From NCBI GenBank assembly GCA_017557605.1, contig JAFYYJ010000064.1:42767-106766 (forward strand): a DNA stretch of 64,000 nt, in the 5' to 3' direction. This document shows positions 19,701 through 26,730 of the stretch, piece after piece. This stretch comes from Salinivirgaceae bacterium. Its GTDB lineage: Bacteria > Bacteroidota > Bacteroidia > Bacteroidales > SZUA-534. Below the pieces are notes generated by a model, which did not search any database, was not told where the DNA came from, and worked only from the letters and a program-made list of their open reading frames with translations. The stretch's first letter is position 1, and each line of letters starts with the position of its first letter. The translations under genes and the position numbers were made by a program.

Positions 19701-21390
19701 GCAGATACAACGCGCCGCTTGAGTACGATTTGTCGGCTTTCGAGTCATCGATAATCTTGCTAACCTCACCCGACACGCTCTGCACCTCCTCGGCCACGTA
19801 AGTGTCGATTTTAATAATGGTGCTGTCTTTGCTAACGGCAAGCAAATCAGACTTTTGTACCATGCCGACAACTGCAAATCCCGAAGCCAGACTCGGAACT
19901 ACAATCTCGCCTGTGGTGGTGTCGGCCACTGGCGCGTCGTTAATGTAGATGCGGGTGCTGTCGCGGTTGATTGTGAAATAGTTATCGCTGCCCTTGCCGC
20001 TGCGTCCGGCCACTGCAAACCTGCTCTTGGCCGCCTTGCTGTCAGCCTCGTCGATGTAGATTACAGAGCCGAACTGGTCGATTATGAAATAAGGCTCAGC
20101 ATCGCCTTTGCCCGGACGGCCTGCCACCGCAAACCGGCTTTTAGCCGCCTTATCGTTATCGTCAACATCAATATAGAAAGTTGCTTGGTCGCCATCGATG
20201 CTCATCACATTTTCCGAGGCGTCTTTACGGCCCGGTCGGCCAGCCACGGCGAATCTGCTTTTAGCCGCCTTGTCGCTCGAGTTGAAATCGACATAGATGG
20301 TTGAGCCGTCGCCATCGATGGTAAACTTGTTTTCCGACTGACTGTCGGCACCCTTGCGCCCCGGACGGCCTGCCACGGCGAATTTGCTCTTGGCAGCTTT
20401 GCTTCCGTTCTCGTCAACATAAATTGTTGAACCAGAGCCGTCGATGGTCAGCATGTTGTTCTGTTGGCCACCCTTACGCCCCGGACGACCAGCCACAGCG
20501 AATTTGCTTTTAGCGGCTTTGTTAGCGCTAGCGTCATCAACATAAACCAATGTTCCGTTCTCGTCGATAGTGAAATAGGTATCAGAAGCGCCCTTGCGTC
20601 CCGGACGCCCTGCCACGGCGAACTTGCTTTTGGCAGCTTTGTTTTCATTATTGTCAACATAAATTGTTGAGCCGCTGCCGTCGATAGCCAGCAGGTTGTT
20701 TTGTTGGTCGCCTTTGCGTCCCGGACGGCCTGCCACTGCAAATTTACTTTTGGCTGCCTTGTTTTCGTTATCGTCATCAACATAAACCAATGTTCCGCTC
20801 TCGTCGATGGTCAGCAAGTCGATGTCTGCCTCTTTGCCGGCGCTGCGCCCTGCCACAGCGAATCTGCTTTTTGCAGCTTTCTCGCTTTCGTCGTATTCGA
20901 CAAACACCTTCACGCCAGTCTCATAAACGGCGAACATAGGATTGCCGTTGCTGTCGTTTATCTCGAAGATTGGCTCCTCCGATGCCTCAGCCGGCTGAAT
21001 GACAGTGGTTGTGCGGTGTGCATACATGGCATACGGCACAGGCATAATCTGCATCGAACCCAAATCGGTAAAATCTGCGCCGCCGTTAACATCGGCCTCA
21101 ATGCGCATCATCACCCGCATCGACTCCCACGGCACAGCATCGAAACTGCCTTTAAGTGGCTCACCCTCTCCCACGCTCACATTAACGTTGCCATAGGCGT
21201 TTGTTGTAACCGCATGTTGCTCCTGATAGCAGATACTATCATCAAGCATAATACTTAGTCTCAGACTGATAGATTTATTTTCGAGCACCTTGCCATCGGC
21301 ACGGATAACCGACTGATAGCTGAACGAGTTTTGTGCGACAGCAGCAAAAGCCGCTAACAGAATAACAAAGCTTGACAATAACTTTTTCAT
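10726..21390 (-). CDS. Giant modular surface protein (3554 aa): 40-aa repeats, beta-helix modules, InlB/IPT/LRR and Fib_succ-type domains
   Basis: The ATG at 21390 is preferred over the in-frame one at 21423 because it puts the signal peptide MKKLLSSFVILLAAFAAVAQ first. The order is approximately as follows. An N-terminal beta domain ends in MQIMPVPYAMYA (20-125). Eight tandem 40-residue repeats with AAKSxFAVAGR follow (170-490), plus a ninth degenerate copy. Next is an unrecognised region (530-840) and an InlB-like GW repeat. Then come four right-handed beta-helix modules, each opened by a 'YVxxxxxxDxxxGLS' leader, with InlB-type GWYTDAEG..AGW repeats between some of them. An IPT/TIG-like domain lies near base 14150, BspA-like leucine-rich repeats cover about 13090-12300, and two Fib_succ_major/DUF1566-like domains end the protein in GLTVRPVIRNP. 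No T9SS sorting domain is visible. The likely role is a cell-surface adhesin, which is inference. A G8 tract lies inside the gene. Confidence 0.85.
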   Translation of the reverse strand: MKKLLSSFVILLAAFAAVAQNSFSYQSVIRADGKVLENKSISLRLSIMLDDSICYQEQHAVTTNAYGNVNVSVGEGEPLKGSFDAVPWESMRVMMRIEADVNGGADFTDLGSMQIMPVPYAMYAHRTTTVIQPAEASEEPIFEINDSNGNPMFAVYETGVKVFVEYDESEKAAKSRFAVAGRSAGKEADIDLLTIDESGTLVYVDDDNENKAAKSKFAVAGRPGRKGDQQNNLLAIDGSGSTIYVDNNENKAAKSKFAVAGRPGRKGASDTYFTIDENGTLVYVDDASANKAAKSKFAVAGRPGRKGGQQNNMLTIDGSGSTIYVDENGSKAAKSKFAVAGRPGRKGADSQSENKFTIDGDGSTIYVDFNSSDKAAKSRFAVAGRPGRKDASENVMSIDGDQATFYIDVDDNDKAAKSRFAVAGRPGKGDAEPYFIIDQFGSVIYIDEADSKAAKSRFAVAGRSGKGSDNYFTINRDSTRIYINDAPVADTTTGEIVVPSLASGFAVVGMVQKSDLLAVSKDSTIIKIDTYVAEEVQSVSGEVSKIIDDSKADKSYSSGALYLPLVKSEGVMTTRKKFLINYTYYHSDNGEYLYLKTQFKSGSDLINTVRNYYIVDGQVYGDNTYYVKYIEAGEPTIMPYSEVNPDFKEKLKLNLKSDNDLLVILESTMRDSAYSALAEDGRTAFYSPNGDHGKVMESERNIVAMMNDSARSLFSGNLNVFYSLLDTAVRVTQTVGMSYLTSLQWNYGTVSDFYNIDLSDYYYTLYDGDITDENIKITENYQDFTMRGDYQRRNLTEIETMFAGLKEGFDINAQPNNAAWGSVEKPATKVNYGDSINLVPVAAEGCIFLGWNDGCIDSVRRIGITGPINYTANFQPATYYVSNKNSNDDFDGLSAQTPLASLSKALEKINGLGKADASFTINISGLFVNGTTVTIGACAAKSLTIAGTDKQTDGFKINAEGNLDAENKSVLCVANSTTKVTLKNLKITGGRQYGGYASPLYVGGENINANVLLDNVLITENGVNGNTETICCAGVLVVEGSTLTIGQGTVIENNYVSGNGAAIVNSGTTVMKGGFIGNNIGDEYAPMDIYNYGEFTIDGDVEVGNVVVYYEYSSSTFKTITIGSHFDATADIVGTFAGLYGYYNNETQVLTLPDGLSDDQKKAICDKFAVAPYTDSWNNPISYWKVGISGKLEQVGHVVFVAEQEITSPWGTQYEYVPLLEYNLDFGSQITEKPADPEGDYMYLWYKMGENGQETTEYIFDENAKITADEPYIEFKGIVVPTKCYVSFDTKVDGIELAPQEVAYGAKLSEQWLQTLQNLQSNQDFKKDGYTFAGWCVEEDLWDSSHKRIIDQRLVPFDFEQPITANVTLIANWVANELYVDVNNGSDNNSGIASNKAFETIQKAIDIVKYWNVTDKDYTINVSGSSDEKVRIGDADQYPYAIAKTITLQGTGENSGLTNNSKNYYTMLKVGPNNEVVINNFKFNPVGEIYDNKGKAIYVCVNAKVTLSEGTILDGANAGEYQSNNSCYGGGVYVEGGTLVMESDAVIRNFKVKNGGGVYVTYKESYLYDANTGNSSTEYKQGTFTMKGDAVIQNCNGGNGAGVNVGGYEGYQSTFTMEDNAKIEGCTGIGVEVGSNATFNMYGSTRIETCSDRGVEVSNGGTFNMFGNSAIGGSEGKGCTGGLSIYGGEAIMNENASISYNTGVANGAGVRVGGGGSFMMTGGTIAYNIAKAEGQYSAGAQGCGVYVETNGKNATEAWTSVFEMRGGSIYGNTATEATPAIYGRGVFVASSYYENNSSHPFFESTFMLKGGNIAADNDVALQMKKMSDDTYQSAKITVAGTLADEALVAITPYYTQNNQHQSGLQVLTTADGAGMQNDKFAVTDQVVGTTTTYWKVDSEGKLAQRTVVTFMNNGTEFAKMPVGNNGKVAEPATKPTSTDKVFTGWYTDAEGTIPFNFNNEVGSTTTTLYAGWGDPEVYVPSAPSGAAGAMTAASLAKAVELINSKDAPDLDWTIKINGQLNGKQVISGTIAADTIILIGARDLDANGVPRDMLNGNFTEPTDSAVLNIFATNPVIIKNLKITGGNNTTDIWTDQEICGGGLHVASGAKVSLTDGVVIDGNKAYAGGGAYVKGIMYMYGSAVIGDANATKAPVGESDCANYASQYGGGVYVAGGSFYMGCNSCTMSVVNEQAVYEYNYKELTGGVFGNRSNYDGGGVYSSGSYAKVYMNSGVIANNSALKNGGAVRNAAARGFILSGDAYIPAGADFKHDVYLENGYANVTIDGTLTHEKVAQIMPTKTTTSTSLGYDNKYSDYGSLDDKNNQYGKFTITPFVISETAPNTITYYQYTYVNGYGIKATANGSAQNIPQFTQITLSDNVFGGDVVTATITGENFTNQMLNFTSICLNDTMVNATFTLESATEITATFPAPATAGTRTVKVQTYGAEPLAGALEVNAPDPHTFYVKPQSEGGDDSKNGLTPATAIASLGTALNKIKNGDGNTETEYTIKVMGTTLGNISITNDLNSKAGRITFEGATKPVQGKEPEDVITGSSSNPVLSIQTTVPITIKNLKITDGNSMLGGGINVNAANADVTLDDGALITENSASNDGGGGVDILQGKLTMLAGSKISGNHAISGGSGGGVAIYENGTLDMKGGEISGNTTSMVGSGVYVQGTMIMSGGAVVAADNDVSLASGNTVTVGNLAEGENTVATITPQNYPSTTSQVQVLSGEYVATEYSRFAVTPQGNSDNPSMPSEWEVNGEGILIKISPVVVTLTHSNIQEFTPDEEKSYEFIFDNTVTDSDLEYFCYNYDINRSSTLDMSQATLIANVNRLPAYLITVVLPPNVESISSDAFANIAFRGEATSVTIADGNAHYKTIDGVLFGEKDTWGTGISNLLFYPPAKSGSTYEIPSFVTRIEDCGFMYNKNLVTINGLERIVYLQTFVFVECQKLQSANLSGVTMSGYNLFRNCQALESVTWGKAGMLWAVFADCPKLEQIHFTSATPPSYLGEYGDYPVEFYGCNSNLKFYVPAGSRNAYLNATSDNGFYSSANACYDGNSYGYSGSLADRIIEEGTSYIGSKAPGSQLAVGDIVFNDGSAEYYTNIAEEQKSAAIAVIFYKGTDCSNNGGERTLGVGLKQDASGLAWCVAGAEASSVDITSIKCEPSGSAGAYTFEASYDKNGSDNLKQIADFFGKDVTEIEADYPAFYWAKNYTTDTIVAGSEYATGWYFPSAAEFYSLSSQVTMVNAAMDACGGTKFETGKNYWTSSQSKAEVVNAIGFVYNASVGFVATSFKKDGSNVLRICAIRDFSTGGGSTSQTTPDWMISDGQGHYYVDLGTNTLWATTNIGAENPQDFGDYFAWGETEPYYLSATGTWNDGKKGYYWKNYKYTDGTDTTKLTRYYSHTNYGDSPDYVTSLDIQDDAASVNWGGNWVMPTSADGTELMSNCYCPWVNDYNDTGVPGRIVYRAKSSNDKGKIADGEASYGLSDPHIFLPAAGYFDGVDKITNDTESRLIGEYWYSENLDGRSAFCLEPQQAHVIETMNARCYGLTVRPVIRNP
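16090..16097 (-). repeat. G8 homopolymer tract inside the giant surface-protein gene
   Basis: The coding strand has eight consecutive Gs (codons AGG GGG GGG AGC, about residue 1765). Such tracts are typical slippage sites. A one-base change would truncate the protein in the second beta-helix module, removing about half of it. Confidence 0.8.
19921..20877 (-). repeat. Eight in-frame tandem repeats of about 120 bp (40 aa)
   Basis: The motif AAKS(R/K)FAVAGR starts at 20877 and recurs to 20034, eight times with a mean step of 120 bases. Between copies lie GRPGRKG-type basic linkers and an 'IDGSGSTIYVD' strand. Copies 2-5 are nearly identical, while the outer copies (1, 7, 8) have drifted. Confidence 0.9.
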
Positions 21391-21474
21391 ATAGATATTT
21401 TTATTTTGTTGATTGCTAACCACTTATTACCTTATTTCATCTTTCAAAAAAAAGACATAATGGGGCAAAGCGTA

Positions 21475-21482
21475 CAAACATA
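21475..21482 (-). promoter_or_regulatory. Possible -7 box for the giant surface-protein gene
   Basis: Minus-strand TATGTTTG fits TAnnTTTG and lies 84 bases before the chosen start. No matching -33 element is seen at the usual distance. Confidence 0.3.
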
Positions 21483-21499
21483 CAAATAAAATATGAAAG

Positions 21500-21665
21500 A
21501 GTAATGATTAATGTTTAGAGTTTAGAGTTTAAAAGTTTAAAGTTGAGAATGTTTAGCGCTAAATGATTAATGTAGAAAGTAATTCGTAATTCAGAATTCG
21601 TAATTTACAATTCCGACTTATCACTTATCACTTACCACTTATGCCTTCTGTCTAATGCCTAATGC
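21500..21665. repeat. AT-rich intergenic array of short repeated words
   Basis: No gene is seen. The stretch is made of iterated words: GTTTAGAGTTTAGAG, AAAGTTTAAAGTT, TAATTCGTAATTCAGAATTCG, CACTTATCACTTACCACTTAT and CTAATGCCTAATGCC. The same kinds of words return in other gaps of this window. Confidence 0.7.
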
Positions 21666-21672
21666 CTTAAAA

Positions 21673-23067
21673 TCACTCTTCCTCCGCAAACATCGGGTCC
21701 CAGGCGGGCAGACGTACTGGTTTCTGTTTCAGGACGTTGAGAATCTCCTGTGAGCAGTATTTGCGGTTCACCACCACGCGGAACATATACTCGCAGAACC
21801 ATTCGTCGGTCATAATCAGGTGGCCTTTATGGCCATAGCTTGCGCCCCAGCTGTTCTGAACTTTCCATTTCACGGGCTTTCCGTCGGCGTTGAGGTCAAC
21901 CGCCACAAGTGTCATTGCGTGGCTCGAGCCGCTGTCGAAAGTCAGTATGCGCTGGCGCTTGTCCATTGCGAAAGTGGTGCCCAGAAGGCTACCGTAGTCG
22001 TAGTTGTTCAGGTCCAGAATGCCGTTTTTGCGGTTGAGGCATTTGGCCACGTCGCAGCTGAAATACATTGCCGCGCTGTCCTTGAGGCTGGCAATGGCGG
22101 CCTGTTTCAAGTCATCGATATTCAGATTGACATACAGCCAGTTATGCCCGTCGTAGAGGTGGCGGTCGCAGTCAATCTCATAAACTTGATTGTAGGGGCG
22201 TGATGGGTCGTTCATCAGCATCACGTAGTCGGCATACAAATCCTCGTCGCCGCAGATTTCGTGGTAGAACTCAAGCGGGGTGTAGGTTTTCGGTGTCCCG
22301 ATGGTCTTTCCGTCGGCGTCTTTGGGTGCCCACGTAAACTGGCTCACCGGCTCGCCGTATGCCATAACGAGCATTCGGTAGATGGTTTTAAGTTGCTCAA
22401 CTTTAAGTTGTTCCAATGATTTTAGATTCGCACCCGACTCAGCTTTTTCGCGCAAAACGATGCCGAACTCACGCAGTTTACGTTTCAGCACGCCGTCAAT
22501 TTCCGACGTGTTGTCGCTGTTGTATGTCTCAGCCATAACATCCTGAGGCACAAGGCCGTACTTGGTCACCAAATCGGCAACGCCGGTGTATGTGCCGCCA
22601 TCGCTCAGCGGATTCTGGAACAGCCAGCGCACCATCTGGTCGTCGATAGGCTTGGTGCGAGTGTCGATTATGCACTGAAGGAATAGGTTGCTTTTCTCCA
22701 GCTGGTCATAGAAGAACAGATGTATCTGACTGAAAAAGAAGTCTTTGATGTTGTATTTCTTCATCACCTTGGCGCGAATAACGTTAGTGCCGGTGAAGAG
22801 CCAGCAACGGCCGCTGCTTTTCTGGTCGCTGATGCCGGTGTACGGCACCTCGATGTTGAAATAAGTGTCGGGCGTGGCGGTGTTGTCGAGGTTCTGCGCC
22901 AGCGATTTGAGTGAGTTCGCGCTTATCGCATTGCGTAAAGCCTTGTCGGTCACTGAGTTCTCGTAACTTTTTTGCAGAGTCTGCAGCACTTGAGGCGTTA
23001 TCGACTCTTGCGCTATCAGGTTGGCCGACGCGAGCGTCAAAGCCGAAAAAAAGAGTATGCGTTTCAT
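21673..23067 (-). CDS. Exported C1-family cysteine aminopeptidase (bleomycin hydrolase/PepC type)
   Basis: A 464-residue papain-fold peptidase. A signal peptide (MKRILFFSALTLASANLIAQ) directs it out of the cytoplasm, unlike classical cytosolic PepC. The oxyanion Gln82 and catalytic Cys88 lie in SDQKSSGRCWLFTGTNV; the catalytic His is in GSSHAMTLVA and Asn in VQNSWGASYG near the C-terminus. The C-terminal tail after that is short and ends FAEEE; in PepC/bleomycin hydrolase the tail enters the active site and makes the enzyme an aminopeptidase, so the true specificity is uncertain. It is a single-gene unit between the giant surface protein and the divergent nucleoid-protein gene. Confidence 0.9.
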   Translation of the reverse strand: MKRILFFSALTLASANLIAQESITPQVLQTLQKSYENSVTDKALRNAISANSLKSLAQNLDNTATPDTYFNIEVPYTGISDQKSSGRCWLFTGTNVIRAKVMKKYNIKDFFFSQIHLFFYDQLEKSNLFLQCIIDTRTKPIDDQMVRWLFQNPLSDGGTYTGVADLVTKYGLVPQDVMAETYNSDNTSEIDGVLKRKLREFGIVLREKAESGANLKSLEQLKVEQLKTIYRMLVMAYGEPVSQFTWAPKDADGKTIGTPKTYTPLEFYHEICGDEDLYADYVMLMNDPSRPYNQVYEIDCDRHLYDGHNWLYVNLNIDDLKQAAIASLKDSAAMYFSCDVAKCLNRKNGILDLNNYDYGSLLGTTFAMDKRQRILTFDSGSSHAMTLVAVDLNADGKPVKWKVQNSWGASYGHKGHLIMTDEWFCEYMFRVVVNRKYCSQEILNVLKQKPVRLPAWDPMFAEEE

Positions 23068-23179
23068 TAGTTTATGTTTTAATTGTTCAAAAAATCTGTG
23101 GTTACAACCGTTGGATGTATGCGGTAAATGTAATGCGTTTTTCGTTTGTCGGCAACCTTTACATTTTTCTCTCTTTTAC

Positions 23180-23187
23180 TACATTTG
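23180..23187 (+). promoter_or_regulatory. -7 box for the nucleoid-associated protein gene
   Basis: TACATTTG fits TAnnTTTG exactly and lies 19 bases before the ATG at 23207. This supports that start over upstream in-frame ones. No -33 TTTG is found at 19-21 bases. Confidence 0.5.
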
Positions 23188-23206
23188 CAACCTAAACATA
23201 AATGTT

Positions 23207-24253
23207 ATGCTCGATTATAGCGAAGTTACACTGAATCAGATTGTTGTGCACAATATCGGCAACCGTTCCGAGGACCAGGGCGTGCAGATTTCGAAAGCTC
23301 CGACGCAAATCTTCGACGAGACGGCCGAGGACATTCTGAAGACATATTTCCTGTCGCATTTCAAAACCGAATACTTCTACCAGTTTGTGGATAACGAAGA
23401 TTTACAGCAAAATGCCGTTTACGATTTCGTCAGCAAGGTGTTCGACGACAATGCGCAGTTCTACCAGCAGTCAACCAACATTGCCTGGCATCTGTATGAG
23501 AAATCGAACCACCCAAACATCAAGACTGGCGAGTTCTATATGGTTTATTTCAGTGGAATTCTGATAGACGGGCAGGCAATCGATGCCATCGGCATATTCA
23601 AATCAGAAAACAAGGATACTTACATAAAGGTCTGCCAACAGGGCGAAAGCTACGGCGTTGAGTATGAGAACGGTATCAATATCAAGAAGTTGGACAAAGG
23701 CTGTCTGATTTTCAACATCGACCGCGAAACGGGCTACCAGGTGGCCATTGTGGACAGCACCAACCGCGGCGACGAGGCAATGTACTGGCGCGACAGCTTC
23801 CTGAGTGTGATGCCGCGCGAGAATGAGTACTACCAGACCAATCAGTTGTTCGACATCTGCAAGAATTTCAGCCACGATGTGCTCACATCGCAAAACAAGG
23901 TTGACAAGGCCGACCAAGTGACGTTTATGAAGCGCGCCGAGCAGTTCTTCAACACCAACGACTTCTACGACAACGAGCAGTTTAAGAACGAAGTTATTGG
24001 CAACGAGCAGATTAGTAACGCCTTTGAGGACTACAAACGCAAATTCGAGAATCAGAAAATGCTCTCGCCGGTTGACCAGTTCGATATTTCGGGCGAGGCC
24101 GTCAAACGCGGCAAGAAATATTTCCGCAGCGTGATTAAACTCGACAAGAATTTCCACATCTACGTGCACGCCAACCCCGACTACATCGAGAAAGGATTCG
24201 ACGACCACAAAGGATTGAAATTCTATAAATTATATTTTAGTAACGAGGAATAA
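23207..24253 (+). CDS. NdpA/YejK-like nucleoid-associated protein
   Basis: A 348-residue protein of the 37-kDa nucleoid-associated family (E. coli YejK). The ATG at 23207 is chosen because the frame upstream (from 23021) runs antisense into the peptidase gene, translates to a low-quality sequence and would start before the -7 box. Family-like features are the N-terminal 'VVHNIGNRSEDQGVQISKAP', the central INIKKLDKGCLIFNIDRETG and the C-terminal IYVHANPDYIEKGFDDHKGL. No membrane segment or signal is seen. Binding to DNA is known for E. coli YejK only loosely, so the precise function is open. Confidence 0.85.
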   Translation: MLDYSEVTLNQIVVHNIGNRSEDQGVQISKAPTQIFDETAEDILKTYFLSHFKTEYFYQFVDNEDLQQNAVYDFVSKVFDDNAQFYQQSTNIAWHLYEKSNHPNIKTGEFYMVYFSGILIDGQAIDAIGIFKSENKDTYIKVCQQGESYGVEYENGINIKKLDKGCLIFNIDRETGYQVAIVDSTNRGDEAMYWRDSFLSVMPRENEYYQTNQLFDICKNFSHDVLTSQNKVDKADQVTFMKRAEQFFNTNDFYDNEQFKNEVIGNEQISNAFEDYKRKFENQKMLSPVDQFDISGEAVKRGKKYFRSVIKLDKNFHIYVHANPDYIEKGFDDHKGLKFYKLYFSNEE

Positions 24254-24394
24254 TTCTAGGCATTAGGAGTTTGGCATTAGGCATTAGTTAATTCTAAAAA
24301 TTGTGAGCAAAAACATTACTCATTAAACTTTACACCTTACTCAACATTCTAAACTTTAAACTTCGAAAACTTTAAACTTAAAACTCATACAACT
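24254..24394. repeat. AT-rich intergenic array of short repeated words
   Basis: No gene is seen. Words such as GGCATTAGG (at 24259 and onward) and AAACTTTAAACTT/AACTTTACACC recur. The array separates the nucleoid-protein gene from the next small gene. Confidence 0.65.
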
Positions 24395-24685
24395 ATGGCA
24401 AGTAAAAGACAACTTAAAAACGACATTTGCTTCATTGTTAAAGAATTAGTGAGCGAATGCATCGCCTACACAATGATTGTGCCTAACGCCAATCTGCAAG
24501 AGGTTGAAAATCTGATAAACGACATCCTCGATTTCTACGGCAGCACACTTTCGGAAGTCAACGCAGTGCGCAAGGCCACCGTTGATGAGCGTGGCGACAA
24601 CATGAAAGCCATCCGCCACGATGTCAGCCAAAAAGTCGGCGAATTCGTTGGCCGTATGGCAAAACTGTCGGAAAAGAAAGATTGA
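24395..24685 (+). CDS. Conserved-looking small cytoplasmic protein, unknown function
   Basis: A 96-residue protein I do not recognise with certainty. It is predicted to be nearly all alpha-helical and has no signal or membrane segment. It contains [20 protein letters not shown], a central segment [17 protein letters not shown], and a charged C-terminal helix ending LSEKKD. Codon use matches its neighbours and it reads like a genuine gene rather than a chance ORF. It precedes thrS by 80 bases, but thrS has its own -7 box, so a shared transcript is not required. No function is offered. Confidence 0.7.
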   Translation: MASKRQLKNDICFIVKELVSECIAYTMIVPNANLQEVENLINDILDFYGSTLSEVNAVRKATVDERGDNMKAIRHDVSQKVGEFVGRMAKLSEKKD

Positions 24686-24706
24686 TAAAAATCACTAAAA
24701 AAACTA

Positions 24707-24738
24707 TTTCCAAAAACGGAACACATATTCTATCTTTG
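24707..24738 (+). promoter_or_regulatory. Promoter of the thrS-infC-rpmI-rplT operon
   Basis: The -7 box TATCTTTG (24731-24738) fits TAnnTTTG. A weak -33 TTTC (24707-24710) lies 20 bases upstream. Transcription from here would begin before the ATG at 24766 and after the alternative upstream start at 24682. Confidence 0.55.
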
Positions 24739-24765
24739 CCGACCATTTTTAGTGGACGTATTATT

Positions 24766-26709
24766 ATGATAAAGATAACATTTCCTGACGGCAGCACGCG
24801 CGAGTTTGAGAGCGGTGTTACCGGTATGCAGATTGCTGAGAGCATCAGCCCCCGACTGGCAAAAGAGGTTTTGTCGGTCAATGTCGATGACGAGACTATC
24901 GACCTTGCTCGTCCCATTGAGCACGACGCCAAAATCAAACTCAACAAATGGGACGACGCCGAAGGAAAACACACCTTCTGGCACTCATCGGCACACTTGC
25001 TGGCCGAGGCTTTGCAGGAACTCTACCCTGGCGTGAAATTCGGCATCGGACCGGCCATTGAGAACGGTTTCTACTACGACGTTGACCTGGGCGACGACCG
25101 TCAGATTTCGGAATCGGATTTCGGCACTATCGAGCAAAAAATGTTGCAGTTGGCTCAAGCCAAATCGCAGTTTGTTCGTTCAGAGGTTTCGAAAGCCGAC
25201 GCGCTGAAATTCTTCGGCGACAAGCAGGAACAATATAAAGTTGAGTTAATCAACGATTTGGAAGACGGCAAAATCAGCTTCTACAAACAGGGCAACTTCA
25301 CCGACCTTTGCCGCGGCCCACACTTGTTCGACACATCGGTAATCAAAGCCGTGAAAGTGTTGAGCGTGGCCGGTGCCTACTGGCGTGGCGACGAGAAGCG
25401 CAAACAGCTCACCCGCATCTACGCCATCACCTTCCCGCAGAAGAAACTCTTGGACGAGTATCTTGTATTGCTTGAAGAAGCCAAGAAACGCGACCACCGC
25501 AAGATTGGCAAGGAAATGGAGCTGTTTATGTTCAGCGATATGGTTGGCAAAGGTCTGCCAATCTGGTTGCCGAAAGGCACGGCTGTCCGTCTGCGCCTTG
25601 AGGACTATCTGAAGAAGATTCAAAAACGATATGGATATCAGCAGGTTATGACACCGCACATCGGCGGCAAGCAACTCTACGTAACTTCGGGCCATTGGGA
25701 CCACTACGGAAAAGACAGTTTCCAACCCATCACCACACCCGAAGAAGGCGAGGTTTATATGCTCAAGCCGATGAACTGCCCGCACCACTGTATGATTTAC
25801 AAAAACACACCGCGCTCATACAAAGACCTTCCGCTGCGAATTGCAGAGTTCGGAACCGTTTATCGTTACGAGCAAAGTGGTGAGCTTCACGGACTTACAC
25901 GTGTTCGTTCGTTCACGCAGGATGACGCGCACCTGTTCTGCCGTCCCGACCAAGTGAAAGAGGAGTTCTGCAAGGTTATGGACATTATCCAAATCATTTT
26001 CAAGGCTTTGAATTTCGACAAAGTTGAGGCGCAGATATCGCTTCGCGACCCCAACAACCACGAGAAATACGTGGGCAGCGACGAGCTTTGGGCAAAGGCC
26101 GAGCAAGAGATTATCGAGGCTTGCAAAGAGAAGAACCTTGACGCTGTGGTTGAATACGGCGAGGCTGCCTTCTATGGTCCGAAACTCGACTTTATGGTTC
26201 GCGACGCAATCGGCCGCCGCTGGCAGTTGGGCACAATTCAGGTTGACTACAACCTGCCCGAGCGCTTCGACCTTGAATATATGGGTGCTGACAATCAGAA
26301 ACATCGGCCCGTAATGATTCACCGCGCGCCTTTTGGCTCAATGGAGCGTTTTGTTGCCGTGCTGATAGAGCACACTGGTGGCAAATTCCCATTGTGGCTG
26401 ACACCCGAACAGGCTGTAATTCTGCCAATTAGCGAAAAATACAACGAATTCGCACAAAAGGTTTCCAATATTCTGGAAAATTACGATATTCGCACCGCCG
26501 TTGACGAGCGCAACGAGAAGATAGGTAAAAAGATACGCGACAATGAGTTAAAGCGTATTCCGTATATGCTAATCGTTGGCGAAAAAGAGGCTGAAAGCAA
26601 CACTGTTTCCGTCCGCCGACAAGGTGACGGCGACAAAGGCTCAATGAGTCTTGAAGATTTCGCAAAACTGGTCAACAGCGAAGTGGAAGAAGCAATGAAG
26701 TCTAACTAA
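24766..26709 (+). CDS. thrS: Threonyl-tRNA synthetase
   Basis: A 647-residue class II synthetase that charges tRNA-Thr. The domains are TGS (about 1-60, starting [10 protein letters not shown]), the N2 editing domain with HSSAHLL and YYDVDL (about 65-225), the class II catalytic core with zinc site MNCPHHCM, motif 2 [19 protein letters not shown] and motif 3 [18 protein letters not shown], and the C-terminal anticodon-binding domain (about 545-640). The ATG at 24766 is chosen over 24682 because it begins the TGS domain and lies after the promoter. It is the first gene of the conserved thrS-infC-rpmI-rplT group; infC starts 18 bases after its stop. Confidence 0.97.
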   Translation: MIKITFPDGSTREFESGVTGMQIAESISPRLAKEVLSVNVDDETIDLARPIEHDAKIKLNKWDDAEGKHTFWHSSAHLLAEALQELYPGVKFGIGPAIENGFYYDVDLGDDRQISESDFGTIEQKMLQLAQAKSQFVRSEVSKADALKFFGDKQEQYKVELINDLEDGKISFYKQGNFTDLCRGPHLFDTSVIKAVKVLSVAGAYWRGDEKRKQLTRIYAITFPQKKLLDEYLVLLEEAKKRDHRKIGKEMELFMFSDMVGKGLPIWLPKGTAVRLRLEDYLKKIQKRYGYQQVMTPHIGGKQLYVTSGHWDHYGKDSFQPITTPEEGEVYMLKPMNCPHHCMIYKNTPRSYKDLPLRIAEFGTVYRYEQSGELHGLTRVRSFTQDDAHLFCRPDQVKEEFCKVMDIIQIIFKALNFDKVEAQISLRDPNNHEKYVGSDELWAKAEQEIIEACKEKNLDAVVEYGEAAFYGPKLDFMVRDAIGRRWQLGTIQVDYNLPERFDLEYMGADNQKHRPVMIHRAPFGSMERFVAVLIEHTGGKFPLWLTPEQAVILPISEKYNEFAQKVSNILENYDIRTAVDERNEKIGKKIRDNELKRIPYMLIVGEKEAESNTVSVRRQGDGDKGSMSLEDFAKLVNSEVEEAMKSN

Positions 26710-26712
26710 TTA

Positions 26713-26730
26713 TAGGAGAATCAAGCTATT
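26713..26730 (+). promoter_or_regulatory. Shine-Dalgarno and non-canonical ATT start of infC
   Basis: TAGGAG (26713-26718) is a real Shine-Dalgarno, unusual in this lineage. It precedes ATT (26728-26730) with 9 bases between GGAG and the start. The in-frame TAG at 26713 rules out any earlier start. Confidence 0.8.

Noticed and set aside
19921..20877. A CRISPR array or non-coding satellite, because of the regular 120-bp period
   Set aside because: The repeats are in frame inside one large coding region and there are no short repeats with unrelated spacers.
10726..21390. A T9SS C-terminal sorting domain in the giant surface protein
   Set aside because: The protein ends inside a Fib_succ/DUF1566-like domain (GLTVRPVIRNP) without the 'YPNP...' pattern that is clear in the protease at 44810-50020.
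24682..24765. The longer thrS start at 24682, and the longer starts of the nadA, argS, araA and methyltransferase frames
   Set aside because: Each longer version adds residues outside the conserved domain and, for thrS, nadA and argS, begins upstream of the probable transcription start; the shorter starts were used.
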